A stretch of 64,000 bases of DNA from Flammula alnicola (taxonomy: Eukaryota; Basidiomycota; Agaricomycetes; Agaricales; Strophariaceae): the NCBI GenBank assembly GCA_015499995.1, contig JADNRV010000040.1, forward strand, positions 124,001 through 188,000, written 5' to 3'. Positions 23,656-36,092 of the stretch are shown here, one piece after another (the first letter of the stretch is position 1; every line of letters starts with the position of its first letter). Made by a program: the position numbers and the translations under genes. The notes beneath the pieces are model-generated. The model saw nothing but the letters and a program-made list of their open reading frames with translations, was not told the origin of the DNA and made no database searches.

Positions 23656-25190
23656 ATGCAATCCGGCAGCTCTTCATTTGTTCTGTCCAAAACTCTCAGT
23701 GCAACCAGCCCTCCAGCCCACGCGGACTTACCGACCTTAACCTCGAACTTCCAGCCCCCGAAACCGATAAGCACATGGAACAATATACGGTAAGGCAGCA
23801 AGAAAGAGATGAGATGTGGGTATTGGCGTTGATCCCGGTCCATTCATTCCATTCGCAGAAAGGTTATCCGTGAGCCCATGGCCGAATTCGCTGGCGTAGC
23901 AATTTTCGTCATGTTTGGTACCGGCGTTGACTGTCAAGTCGTCTTGTCCACCAATACCGGTGTCGCTTCTGCCCCCAAAGGAGTGAGTCGATCGTTATTG
24001 AGAACTACAGCAGTGTTCCTAACGTGGTCGTAGGATTTCCTTTCGGTCAACTTTGGTTGGGCTATCGGTCAGCAGGAGGGACAGTCGATCAACTTACATC
24101 TCACATTCTGAAGTGCAAAAATTTGTAGGATTGGCGATGGGTGCATGGATTAGCGGCGGTATTTCTGGTGGCCATCTTAATCCTGCTGTGCGTCACCACT
24201 TTTCTTGTGTGTACTCGTCCTGAGTCGGGATTTAGGTCACTATGGCTATGGCTACCTGGCGCGGTTTCCCTTGGCGAAAAGTACCTTGTAAGTTGGGCGT
24301 ATGTTCACAATAAATTCACGTTCACGTTCTTCATAAGTGTATTTCAAACTAATGGTGGTTATCAGCCTACATCTTTGCCCAAGTATTGGGAGGATTGTTT
24401 GGGGCAGGATTAGTATACGGAAACTACTCTCAAGCCATTGATATCTTCGAGGGAGGCCACGGGATGCGCACCCGAGCTACTGGCGGTCTTTTCGCAACTT
24501 ACGCAGTAAGTTATTTCATAAACTTGATCAATGTCAATCCTCAGGCCTCACCACTTGACCACATAAAGCTCGATTATATGAGCAACATCTCCTGCTTCTT
24601 TGTCGAATTCTTGGGCACTGCTATCCTTGTTTTCATTGTAATCGCAGCGACGGACAAGAACAACAATGCACCTCCCAATGGCCTTCTCCCTGTGACTTTA
24701 TTCCTTGCCCTCCTTGGTCTTGGAGCTGCCTTTGGAATGCAGACCTGTAAGCCGATCCTACTCACGCTCCTGAGGATCGTGACGAATGCTAATTCAAACG
24801 TAGCCTACGCCTTTAATCCCGCCCGAGACTTTGGGCCGCGTCTTCTCCTCACTTTCGCAGGATACGGAAAGCAGTTGTATACTTATAGAAAGTGCGCCGT
24901 CCATCTTTCGTTTTCTCGTAATTGAACGCTAATCACCTGCATTGCTCAGCCAATACTGGCTATGGTGCCCAATTATAGCACCCTTCCTCGGCGCTCAAGC
25001 TGCTGCTGGATTCTACGACCTCTTCCTCAATGAAAAGGACCCCATGGGTGATGAAAAAATTTCGTGGGTTGCCTATCTTACACTGCATCTTGAGACTCAT
25101 GAATCCACTCTAGCGGTATCACGGCGATGGAAAATGGATTCCCATCTCCCAGTGCAAGCGGGAGCCAGGTTTAATTGGCTGTCTGGATAA
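23656..25190 (+). CDS. Aquaglyceroporin-type MIP channel (copy 1)
   Basis: Nine exons: 23656-23789, 23859-23982, 24034-24067, 24129-24187, 24236-24287, 24366-24505, 24569-24746, 24804-24891, 24950-25190; 349 residues. It is a six-TM major intrinsic protein that passes water and small neutral solutes such as glycerol. Both pore motifs are intact: NPA at 115-117 (GGHLNPA) and 245-247 within NPARDFGPR. The Asp after the second NPA is usual for aquaglyceroporins. [19 protein letters not shown] is the conserved TM1. The last part (after [13 protein letters not shown]) is longer than and unlike copy 2, so the 3' end model is less sure. Exons 2-8 have exactly the same lengths as in the copy 2.6 kb downstream. 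Confidence 0.9.
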
Positions 25191-27817
25191 TGAGAAGCTT
25201 TTTGACCATGCGAATTGTATGTACTTATCCTGCATTAGCAGATTTGATATCTTCGTCGCATTGTTGTGCTTTATACATGCTACTCGTTTACTTATGCACA
25301 ATGTTTAATGCACAGTTTCTAGCGTTTATTTGGATTTTCCGGGCATTCGCACAGTAGTGGCACCACCTTCACACCCGACCCCATTAACAATTTAGCACAG
25401 TGACACGGTCATTTGCCCTGGTAGCATTTCAGAGAATGACTCTATCAATAGCGGTAAATGGAATATACTTAGCTACGAGCAAGTGAGTGCCGGAGACTAA
25501 TTTAAACTCAGTAAATGTACTCACATGGTCCTATTGTAGTACACCCATCCGTACGGGTCTCGAATAGATCTTCCAGAAATTGAAATTCAAAAGATGAGAA
25601 ACGCAATTACGCAGATGACAATGTCGTAAGATGGGTAACTAAGCTAGAGAATCGCAGTTGGCCCATAATGTAAATCCAGATGGACAAGGAATGCTCTGCG
25701 AAGAAAACGGTAGAGAACTTGATCGCAGCACTTCGGTGACTCGTACTAGTCCGAGACTGCAATCCGGAAGCCTAGAGATGTTCTCTGGACAATCTACTAT
25801 TGGGGTGAAAGAATCGCAGACTAATGATGGAAAATAGCAGAGGGATTTGGCGGATGAGAGAAATTCCTGTGATACATCTGACGCCCCATGTGTTTTCTCG
25901 CGTGCATGCCCGGGTGCCCAGGCCAGTCTATTTGAGCTCGGTGATTACCATAACGTGGTTCGTACCCACCATCTCAGCATGCTTGGGATGTGGGTATTAA
26001 GAACCTGCGCTTTGAATATCGAATGCCAGAACTTAAGTTTGCTATGATTACACTCTAAGTATGGACAACCTCCTGACGATCAATCCTCGGAACACCTCAA
26101 AGTAAAATCGGACTGGGAGTTTGTTGGCCCCAACATTTGGATGTTACTTGTTAGCTCAGTGTTCCAATCTTGCTTGACCGTGAGTTTCAAGAATCAAGAG
26201 GCACCCACGGGACACTTCCAATTTAATTATGTAGATTCGGAAGGGTCTGTCGTCCCTAATTTTCAGGGCTTGGAGAGTGACCGTCGTTTCATTTAGAAGG
26301 ATCGTTGCTACCGTAATGCCGTGTGTATGTTCCCGCGAAAGGGCCAGAGGAAGGCATGGGATGAGCGTGCTGTCAAGGAGTGCTGCGCAAGCGTGGGGAG
26401 TGGGCGGTGGGCGGATCCATTGCCAACATAACGGTATGTAAGTAATTATGTGAAGCTTGAAATTACGCAGAAGACAATAAGCTGAATCAAATAGTCTAAG
26501 AATTGCAAAGACATCTCATATTGTACGTACTTGCAAACTTTCTGATGGGTAGCAACTCACCAGCACCTCCCAGTCCTTCGTATCTACTGCTTTCCGCAAC
26601 GAGGTTAGGTATCCACTTCAGGCACCAAAAGTCGTTAAGATATTATTCTCTACTATAATGGAACCCGGTCCCGATGTCACTTTGTCAATTGGCTTTCTGT
26701 CATCTGAATTATTTGAGCATGCCCCACAGCCGTATTGACCATGCATCAGCGTGCATCAGCACTGCACGCACAGAAAAGGTGTGCTGTCCACGGAACGTGT
26801 ACGTAGCGTGTACAAAGCATAACATACATTCACATCGGCGAGATTTCACTGGAAGGTAGCGAGAACTTTTAAGCAATACTCCTATTTCAGAAGAGATAGA
26901 GGTATAATGTCGATTCACCAAAAATCGCGAATTCCATGAATCCTACCAAAATAGGGGGTCTATATTTAGCCCGCCTGTCGGATAACACACCTTGAAGTTC
27001 ATGCAGGCTATGTCAGGCATTCAGGATTCGTCGTGAAGCATGGTAAAGGATGAGCTCATGAAACCGACCTTCAACGTATTGCATAATAGGCTCATGCTAA
27101 GAGATCCCCTTTGTGGCCAATAAACCGCAAACTATTGACAGCTTACAGTCAGAGGCGATATACTTCGCACCCAGGAATGCAGGTCTGTTACTTGCGATGT
27201 GATCTAGCCAGAGGTAGGCCTTCCGAATGCTTGGTCCTTGTAGATTTGTTGGGAGTTGTAGGCGAGTCGCTCTTTCTTACCCTTAAACACACTTCAAGAT
27301 GTGGAAATCATGACACTCGGAATTCCGAATGTCTGGACAGGCGACGTTGCGGAATGAGAAAGTCGTCGTTGTGTCTACCCCTATGGATCGTTCAAGCTGT
27401 ACGTTGTTCAGCTTTTTAAACAAAGACTTGACTGCTTGATTGGAAAGAAGGGACTGCTCTTGTAGAACACAAGTGATGTAGTTACAGTTAGCTTCATACG
27501 TCTATATCCGAGTCCGGAGTCCATTGGATACTATATTTATGAATACTGTAATTACACTCACCTCTACCGATCATGGTTGGGAAGGAATATTGTGTTTTTA
27601 GAACCATATACCGAGCTCATGTTATAGGAGAGTTAGTTGCATACCAAGCCTTCAGCAAGCTTCGTGTCACAATCTCCATTCTAACACGGCAGGTTGTCCG
27701 AACTGAGTTGGACCATTGGACATACTTATATACCCACCGGAATGGTCTGTCAGTAAGACAGGACTCTACCTTTCTGCTACTTTCCGCGCCTTCGTATACA
27801 CTGCAACTAGGAGTATT
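25191..27817. other. Intergenic region between the aquaporin copies
   Basis: 2.6 kb without a supportable gene. Short frames exist but carry no motif, and no terminal repeats or target duplications were seen. It may contain the promoter of aquaporin copy 2. Confidence 0.5.
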
Positions 27818-29559
27818 ATGTCCTCTTCTAATCACCGACGGAACAAATTTATGGCGTCCAATGAATCCAATGTATCACATACAGCCGGCCCTGCTTCTGA
27901 GGTTCCTCTCCCCGAACTCTCGACGTACGCGCCTCGACCACAGTCGAGATTGAATCCATTATTTCGAATCAGGTATTTTGTTCAATATTTTCTACGGTGT
28001 CTACTATCTTACTCTTTGCAGACAGGCTATCCGGGAGCCCATGGCAGAGTTTTTGGCCGTCGCTATTTTTGTTATCTTTGGGGCTGGTTCCGACTGTCAG
28101 GTCGTTCTCTCGACGGATCCGAATGTTGTTTCATCTCCCAAAGGCGTATGTTTGCTCCCGAGCGCCTAATATAGTTTTACGAACTAACCCATTGTCTAGG
28201 AATTCATTTCGACGAATTATGGGTGGGCCATAGGTGAGAATTAATGCTACATAACGTTTGCATACACGCCACTATGTAGGATAATCATATTAACCGAATC
28301 CTTTATTGACCCGCAGGACTGGCAATGGGAATCTGGGTTAGTGCAGGGATTTCTGGAGGACACGTCAATCCTGCGGTGGGTCTGCCAAATGTACGGATTT
28401 TCATGTTCTGATATTTATATTTCGTCAGATTACTTTGGCCTTAGCAACCTGGCGAGGCTTCCCATGGAAGAAAGTTCCTGGTGCGTGGGAGTCCAAAATT
28501 CGACGTGCATATCCTTCCAGTCAATCAAAAAATATCTTAACATTGTGCGCAGTGTATATTTTCGCTCAGGTCATGGGGGGCGTAGTCGGTGCCGGACTAG
28601 TTTACGCGCAGTACATTCACGCCATCGATATCTTCGAAGGAGGCCGCCATATTCGCACCCAAGCAACTGCTAGTCTGTTCTCCAGTTTTGCGGTGAGCGC
28701 TTATTTGGACCGGACGATTTTAATTATTTTAATGCGCCACCGTCATTTGCTCTGGAACCGAAATAAAAGCTGGATTATCTGACTGCTGTGTCTTGCTTTT
28801 TCTCCGAATTTTTGGGCACCGCAGTCCTCGCCTTTATGATCATGGCCGCCACCGACAAGAATAACGCGGCGCCGCCCTTGGCGCTTCTTCCGCTTGTGAT
28901 TTTCTTGACCCTGCTTGGGCTCGGGGCCGCCCTGGGTATGCAAACAGGTACGCTCCTTCATGCGGCGTAGTCTATTGTTCCGGTTATCCAGAACAGTGGG
29001 TGCTAACATTTTGAACGCCCTAGCATTTGCTTTCAACCCGGCACGCGACTTTGGACCGCGTTTGTTTCTTACAATGGCAGGATATGGGAAGGAGCTCTAT
29101 ACATTCAGGAAGTGGGTTATTGTTCTCAGTTCTACATCCAACAACACCATCGACGAGGGGTCAGGCCATGGCTTACCCCTTATACCTCGGGCAATTTATT
29201 GTGCCATGTAGATCTAGAGCCTGCAGCTAGCGACAGTCCACGTCTGCTGTCTAACTTTCAACGCAAGCTGACGTCTTTCATGCTAGTCAATATTGGATAT
29301 GGTGTATGATAATGGCACCCATACTTGGAGCTCAATGCGCAGTGGGCTTGTACGACATCTTTCTGTATGACCCCCTCGGCGCTAATACTGTCGTTATCTC
29401 TTCCCCGTAAGTTCTCATCCTATGTATTTGATTATCTATTATATTCCTGCATAGTGTTTCAAAAATTTGACATATAACCGGCTAACTATTTCTCTTTCCA
29501 GTGACATCGTTACGCCGGACACGAAGCGCGCCGGAAACTCGAGCAGTGCGCAGGTTTGA
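27818..29559 (+). CDS. Aquaglyceroporin-type MIP channel (copy 2)
   Basis: Ten exons: 27818-27972, 28022-28145, 28200-28233, 28317-28375, 28429-28480, 28553-28692, 28770-28947, 29024-29111, 29287-29406, 29502-29559; 335 residues. Intact pore motifs are NPA at 122-124 (SGGHVNPA) and 252-254 (NPARDFGPR). The conserved segments [30 protein letters not shown] and [19 protein letters not shown] parallel copy 1. The hydrophilic N-terminus (about 50 residues) and C-terminus differ between copies, which is where regulation usually lies. An extra intron splits the tail. Same strand and same internal exon lengths as copy 1 indicate an old tandem duplication. Confidence 0.92.
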
Positions 29560-30637
29560 ACAGATATATTGCTTGCTTTTGGAATGGATACCATATGGGT
29601 ACGAGCGCCCGCAGATATCTAAGACGACCATTTCAACCTGATCTCCTTGACAAGTTCTCTCAAATACTATCACATGTGCAGGAGCTCGGATGGCGACCGC
29701 GCCTTTTCTGTCTTTTTGACATTGCTACATCCTTACTCAACTTTCTCCTTCTGTTGTCATGAGTAGTTTTGAAGCTCATCTCGATCTCAGAACGGCCTTC
29801 AAAGCTTTAGGTCCCGATTGCTCTATATCAGTCTCTATCGGACTCTATATTTCATTGAATTTGTATCCGACTTATCGTGGGGTATCTATATTCCCTTATA
29901 TTCTGCACCTATAGACGCCTAAATATCCCGATAAACGGGCTTTTTGAGGATGAGATTTGTGCTGGATTTCCAGCTTTGATAGGTAGAATCGAAATTCACT
30001 CTGAGTACATACATATTACTCGACTGGCATTAAAGTAACGATTCTAAACGAAAAAAACTCTCCGAAATGCCTGAAGGTCCCTTGCAACTTGCAAAGGTAA
30101 TATGCGTTTTAAGTTGACCCTTACATCTACGAATCGCCCCTGCATAGGGACTTTGCACTTGTTTAAGGCAACGACGAAGTCGGCCGTCTCCCACGGGCCA
30201 CATCGAATTACTGGGATTGAATTGGACGGCAACCCTTTTCCTGGGATTGATCAATGTCATGATCACTTTCAGGCCTCCACCACCGTGGCGCCGCACACGC
30301 GATTATCAAGAAACCTGGCAGTCTTCTTGCTGTCCACTGGACAGTGGACAGTGAATTTCAAACCTTAAATAGTGTACTGTGTCAAGAATAGATGGAAATC
30401 TGAGAACGAGTCCATTTGGCGGATCTGGAGCAAGCCAACAAATCGAAACAATGATGGATGGCAGAGGTCCGCGAGACGCTGCGAGACGTTCCTGGCCCTG
30501 AGTTGTTCGGCCACCTGACATGGTTATGTAATCAGCTTCGTCAAATTGAAATATCCTGATCATTCTCATTGCCTCTTCTCTTATAACTCACTTCTTCTGC
30601 TTGCCACCTATTCAGCGCTCAGCGCTCCTTATCTGCC
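29560..30637. other. Intergenic, no gene seen
   Basis: Between aquaporin copy 2 and the G-alpha gene. No motif-supported frame or evident repeat. Confidence 0.5.
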
Positions 30638-32542
30638 ATGGGCTTTCTTCCTGGACCCACCGACCCCTTCTATGAGCTTATGCGCCCACCTATCGACGAG
30701 ACACCCGCCCAGAAGACTGCGCGTCTGAAGCGTGAACTTGATGACCAGCGCGTTAGTGACGGCATCGACGAGGACATTAAGCAGGACCGAGCTAACAAAA
30801 AAAAGGAGAGGAAAATCGTCAAAGTTTTGCTTTTGGGCCAGTCTGAGAGTGGTGAGTCCGGTTTGGCGTCTTGCATGGCGCCAAGCGCTAATTCAACGTA
30901 TTTGACTAGGTAAATCAACTACGCTAAAGAGTACGTTCGTAGTTCGGTTTCTGAGTCAGTTACTTATTTAATGCTTTTAGACTTTCGCATGAGATATGCT
31001 CAGGACGAATGGAAAAGAGAACGTAATGGCTGGCGCGCCGTTGTTCAGTTGAACATCGTTCGGTCCATCATCACCATACTTAAGGTTATCGAAGCCGAAA
31101 TGAATGGAGATGTTCCAGCTGACTCTGAAGATGACCAAACTACCCTCAACGACTCTAATGAAGTCGAGGCGATGAAATTCACAGATCGACATCAACTTCT
31201 GATGATCCGACTTGCTCCATTACTCGGTGTGGAGGCAGACCTGAAACGTCGCTTGGGTGCTGGCTCTGAGCCCCTCCCACCGGCTGCCACTCCTCTTTCT
31301 GCAACACCTTTCGACACTCGTGACATTGGAACTAATGTCCGAAGGAAGCAGGAGTTTTCTGTGCGGTCGTGGAAGGAAGTGTTGTTGCCAGAAGCCCGAG
31401 AAGGCGGCGAATCTTCGTCTGGTCAGGGTTCAGACTCAATTTCGTCTACTATTTCTGGATGCAAAGACGACATGAAGGCGCTTTGGGAGGACAAGGCAGT
31501 GCGCCTAGCCTTGAAACGACGGCGGCTCCAATTGAACGATACCGCTGGCTTGTATGGGCGTCTTTCCTTCTATCCTCGCCTTTGCGCTAACATATCGGTG
31601 TTTAGCTTTTTAAACGACCTGGACCGCATTGCAGCTCGCAACTATACTGTTACTGATGACGATATCGTACGCGCCCGACTTCGGACAGTTGGCATTCAAG
31701 AACACAAGCTAATATTCAGACAAGGGCCTTGGGACAACCCGAGAGGTAAGTTATATTTAGTACCTCGATTAGATCAACAGCAAGATTGACCATATCAGTG
31801 CCAGGGAGTCAGTCTGGTTGGGAATGGCGCATATTTGACGTTGGCGGCTGCCGAACCACGGTACGTGATGAATATTTTTATGATCGGCGATGCAGACGTT
31901 GACCAGTGACCGATCACAGCGCGCGGCATGGCTTCCTTACTTTGACAATGTCAACGTTATAATTTTCCGTACGTTTCGCATTTGAATGAGCGCTTGATAA
32001 TGATCTAAAGCAAGTCCACAAAATGCAGTTTCACCTGTATCTGTTTTCGATCAGCGGCTGGAAGAAGACAAAACTGTCAATCGCCTCGAGGATTCGATTA
32101 TCTTATGGACATCAATTTGTTCGTCGAAATTGCTGGCGAGGACGCAGCTCATCCTTTTCCTCAACAAATGTGATTTGCTCCGTCGAAAACTCAAGCGAGG
32201 TATCCAAGTAAAGCAGTACTTGCCTAGCTACGGTGATCGTCCAAACGAGGTGATCACTGTCGTGAAATGTGTGTTTCCTTGTACTCTGTCCCCCGGCATT
32301 GACTTATCTTTCTCCTTGTAGATTTTCGCGAAAAGTTCAAGGATATTCAAAAACAGCACTCTCCTGAGTCGCGCTCTGTTTATATATACCCGACTACAGT
32401 CACTGTATGTTAATTCTTCTGACTCGCCCCAAATATTGCTGAAATTTTGCCTTTCTAGGATACCACCGCTACGGGCACGACGCTTGAGACCGTCCGCGAC
32501 GGTGTTCTGCGAGAGAACCTCGCAGCCTCGCAACTCATATAG
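30638..32542 (+). CDS. Divergent heterotrimeric G-protein alpha subunit
   Basis: Nine exons: 30638-30851, 30910-30930, 30981-31551, 31606-31745, 31799-31860, 31920-31968, 32029-32268, 32322-32404, 32459-32542; 487 residues against about 353 for canonical G-alpha. GTPase motifs in order: P-loop GQSESGKST (67-75), switch I VRARLRT with the catalytic Arg (R293), switch II DVGGC (329-333), NKCD (398-401) and a G5 region YPTTVTDTTAT. Extra sequence sits before the P-loop, in the helical domain (about 85 residues, Ser/Pro-rich) and before switch II. The catalytic Gln of DVGGQ is Cys here and the canonical TCAT motif is changed, so GTP hydrolysis may be altered. Gly2 is present but no adjacent palmitoylation Cys is seen. 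It resembles the expanded, non-canonical G-alpha group of Agaricomycetes. Confidence 0.9.
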
Positions 32543-33882
32543 CCAAAAAGTTGTCGTTCAGTCGCATAACACCACTCCTCCCGCAATCCCCACTCCATCC
32601 CGCAAGACGACGAACGATGATATCAACACTCATCGTCGGACACTCACACACTGATGATGATCTTGCTGCTACACCACACTCGCATTCTCATTCATACTCT
32701 CCAGGCCATTCCCTCTTTTTATTCAGATTCTGGATGAGAAACGGATTCGATGGAAGGCGAGAGCGATATTATAGCCCATCTTTTTAATTTGCTTTGCAAA
32801 AAAAATGTCGCTTGTCCGGGCCCCGCGGGTTGGAATCAGGGTGGACGGAGTTGCTTTCGGGTGTCTGTGGAAGTCAGGGTGGAAGTACGATGGACTTGGA
32901 TAGTAAACCGATTCTGCCGGTCGAGCTGGCGCAGTGCATCAGGGTGATCCTGATGATGCAATTCGCTGCTGGCTTGCTAGCTCGGGCGACCTGATGGAGC
33001 ATCCTTCTTGTAAGTAAAATGTATTTATACGATGTAGCTCTCATTATTTGTTGGTACAACACATGTTTTCGTTGTTTTGGACATGCTGAAAATTCTAGTT
33101 GATTTTTTCGCGAATTGCATACTTACTTAGACTATGTAAAGAATACGACAATGAAATCAAATATGCGCAAATACCCATGCTCTGAAAGGTGTTACGTGAG
33201 TCGCGCTCAGTTTCAAGTTGCTCTTTTTCACTGAGAAATTTCAAATCCTACGTACCCTGCACACGATCCAGATGTGCGAACGGCTTTCCGCCATTTCCGT
33301 TGTGGGGCCGCTGTTTTCTTACCCTTGAAATGCGTGGACACTGGAAAGGGCTTGGACTCGGACGGTTTGACCCGTCAACTGAAGACGCGTCGTTACGGTG
33401 CCCCTTCTTGCAGATGGCTTTCGTGGCAAAAATAATCTTCTAGTAGGCGGACTGTCGATTGCCAGGCTCGAACCTTTCTCAAGGCTCTGCCAGACCATGG
33501 TATTGGATGCGTAAGACCTCCTAGGCGACATACCAATTCGTCGTCCCCTGGATTCCTACATAAGTAGAAGGCGAGTAACGTTAATAGCTTGCCTAGATTT
33601 TCCCTTGCGATCTGACACTTTCTCTCGAACATGAAGTCGCACTAAATCATGTTCCAAGTAGATGTGATGTGATGTGATAGAAATGACTCTCGCAAATTTA
33701 GGAACAGGGTCTGACGGTGTCTATCGGGTCTTATGAAAATGCGGTATTCAAAGTGTCTGAGACCGACTCCTAATTGCGGCTTCATCTTCTGCGTACCCAT
33801 CCCTCCCATCCCTTCACCTCTCCGACGGTTTTGGCTTATAAGTAGCTGTTTTCATGGGGACCCTCATCCAAAGAAACACACC
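32543..33882. other. Intergenic, no gene seen
   Basis: 3' flank of the G-alpha gene and 5' flank of the chorismate mutase gene. A TATAAG-like box (33837-33842) precedes the latter's ATG by about 40 bp. No other supportable feature. Confidence 0.45.
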
Positions 33883-34493
33883 ATGAAGCACTTCCAGCTC
33901 TCAAGCTTCCTCGTGCTTGCTCTCGCTCTCCCACAAGTTCTCTCTGGCAGACCAAATCCAACTAAGGACTTTGCCGAGGCTTGCTACGGCGAACCGCTCC
34001 CAGACATTCCATTGTCTATGGATAACAGGACGATTCCGTGGGGTGCCCCCACTATCATCAATGGGACGTCAACTTGTTGTTCTTCCCTGGATCAAGTTCG
34101 AGCAGGAATAGATGCAATCGACTCTCAGATTTTGGAGCTCCTCTCCCAGAGGTGTGTCGGTGGATTTTTCTCTCGTAAAAATAATTACTGAACACTCTCC
34201 ATCGGCGCCAGGGCTGCGTTCGTTCGCGAAGCAACTCGCTTCAAAGCTACGCATGACACCGTCGACGTTCCTTCCAGAGATCAGCAAGTGATTGACGAAG
34301 CCGTCGCAAATGCAACAGGAGTGCATTTACCACAGACGATTGCGAGAGCTGTGTTCACTGCGATTATCAATGCGAGCGTACCCTTTGAGCTTTGTGTGGT
34401 ACGTCTGTATTTCGTTATCACGTAAAAGGAAAGAGGATTCACCCATGGACTCTATTCAATTAGTTCGATTCCTTCCACGAGCGTGGACATTAG
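33883..34493 (+). CDS. Secreted AroQ-type chorismate mutase
   Basis: Exons 33883-34151, 34212-34398 and 34464-34493; 161 residues. Residues 1-22 are a clear signal peptide (hydrophobic SSFLVLALALPQVLSG). Residues about 64-157 form a CM_2/AroQ helical domain: LDQVRAGIDAIDSQILELLSQR, then AAFVREATRFK and SRDQQVIDEAV. Residues matching the catalytic set of the family are R73, R90, K101 and the acidic D113/E119 region. The enzyme converts chorismate to prephenate; in the cytosol this feeds Phe/Tyr synthesis. Exported forms occur in several fungi, where some divert host chorismate (established for the unrelated-length Cmu1 of smuts), but no such role can be inferred here. It ends with a tiny 10-codon exon, FDSFHERGH and stop. 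Confidence 0.88.
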
Positions 34494-35336
34494 CTCTCTT
34501 TGGGGGTCGGTTTTGCTACGTTCGACCACACTCCTGTGAAGCGCAGCATATGAATTACCACGCAATAAAACTTTGACAGAATATAGCAAAGCCTGCCTTG
34601 CCTACCGAAGTCGGTTTCTTTCGCCTTCGTGATCCACGTCAATTTTCCGGTTGCTATCCGAATAAACTCTCGTGTGCACTGAAGTGTGTGTATCATGAAT
34701 ATGGTCCATAACGATATGCTCTGTACTCGACCTCAGAAGCATCTTTCTGGGACTCTCCTTTCCGAGCGAGAAGATCAAGAATCGAAAGGGAACAATTGGA
34801 CGCACCATCTGGACTCAAGAACTCAAGGACGATGTGGATGAGCGGCGAATTGGGCCGGAAGCTTTTTCTGGTCGTATGACGTACGTATTTTGACCTGCTG
34901 ATAACACGACATTCGCAAGTGTCTGCCAAGAATAATGCTTCTTCCACCAAGGTTCATGATGTCCAATGGATTTAAGCTATGTATCACCTGTTGCCAATCA
35001 TCTGGTGTGACCATGCAGTCAACGCGACCAGTATTCTGTCCCACCCCATCTTGATGTTCCCGCCTGCCGCATCCCGGTAAATACCCAGCTACACTCAACT
35101 ACCCGCATTCGTCACTGACCGGGGTATCTCCTTTACTCTGTTACCGGCTGTTGCCTTCCAGAAGTGCATTAGCACCAAGTGAAAGCCTGAATGCTTGGAT
35201 ATCGCTAATCCTCTGATGAATTTCATTCCCGTCAACGTGTCCCGATCCCACATACAGAGCGCTTTCCCATATCTGTCAAACTTGCGAAAAGAGTCGTCCC
35301 TGCCAATCTGACTCTTTCCTTCTCACTATTACCACC
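34494..35336. other. Intergenic, no gene seen
   Basis: No motif-supported frame. It contains the upstream region of the 35337 gene. Confidence 0.45.
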
Positions 35337-36092
35337 ATGCTCTCGAAGGTCTCAAGGCGAGTGAGGCGCGCTTCAGTCCAGGAGATTACGATAGTAGAGC
35401 CTCGGGCACAGGCCGTCGATAGCGCGCCGGACCTCCTTCGCTGGAGTGACTTTGCCAGTCCATTTCCGCCAGTGGCTTATGGAGGCTACACTAGACACTA
35501 CGTGAGCAAGACGCCCAAGGACGCAGAGGCCCCAAGCTATTCTCCAGTCCTATCACACTATCCTGACTCAAACTCTTCATCACGCGATATTCCCCCGAGG
35601 TCTCCTCTGTTCTTTTCTCCGTCACTAAAGAAATCTCTATCCATTATCCATGAGGTGTCTATGGAGTCGATGGCGCCGAAAAGACCTCCAAACCTGACAG
35701 TGTCTACAAATACTACCCCCACATTACTTCGCCGACAACGTCGAAGATTACTCCGGACGCCGAGCATTGAGCGGGACTTTGCCGTACACGCGCGGCATCT
35801 ATTCGCGTCTTCTCTCTCTGTTAACGACACCTCGTTTTTGAATACCCCATCCTCACATCGTTCCGCCCACTCGCACTCGTCGAGTTCTCACTCTGGCCAC
35901 TCTGACTCAAACCATTCTGACTCTAATCATTCCGACTATCCAATAACACCCTCAACCAGCATTGATAGTGGGGACGAAAGCAATCTATTCGAAGAGGGAC
36001 GATTGGAGAAAGGGTGCGCGGAGGAGATACCGAACAGGCCGGACAGTAGATCATCGTTCAGCACGGCGAGGAGTGGATTCAGTGATACCTAA
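35337..36092 (+). CDS. Hypothetical Ser/His-rich low-complexity protein
   Basis: A single exon of 251 codons from an ATG in good context (accaccATG). Not recognised. The N-terminus is basic (SKVSRRVRRASVQEI), the middle has Pro/Ser-rich sequence with SP/TP sites, an Arg cluster (LLRRQRRRLLR) sits near 135, and residues about 180-205 are a low-complexity run of Ser, His, Asp and Asn repeats (SDSNHSDSNHSD). It lacks TM segments and looks intrinsically disordered. It could be a regulatory or cytoskeletal-type protein; no function is proposed. Confidence 0.6.
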   Translation: MLSKVSRRVRRASVQEITIVEPRAQAVDSAPDLLRWSDFASPFPPVAYGGYTRHYVSKTPKDAEAPSYSPVLSHYPDSNSSSRDIPPRSPLFFSPSLKKSLSIIHEVSMESMAPKRPPNLTVSTNTTPTLLRRQRRRLLRTPSIERDFAVHARHLFASSLSVNDTSFLNTPSSHRSAHSHSSSSHSGHSDSNHSDSNHSDYPITPSTSIDSGDESNLFEEGRLEKGCAEEIPNRPDSRSSFSTARSGFSDT

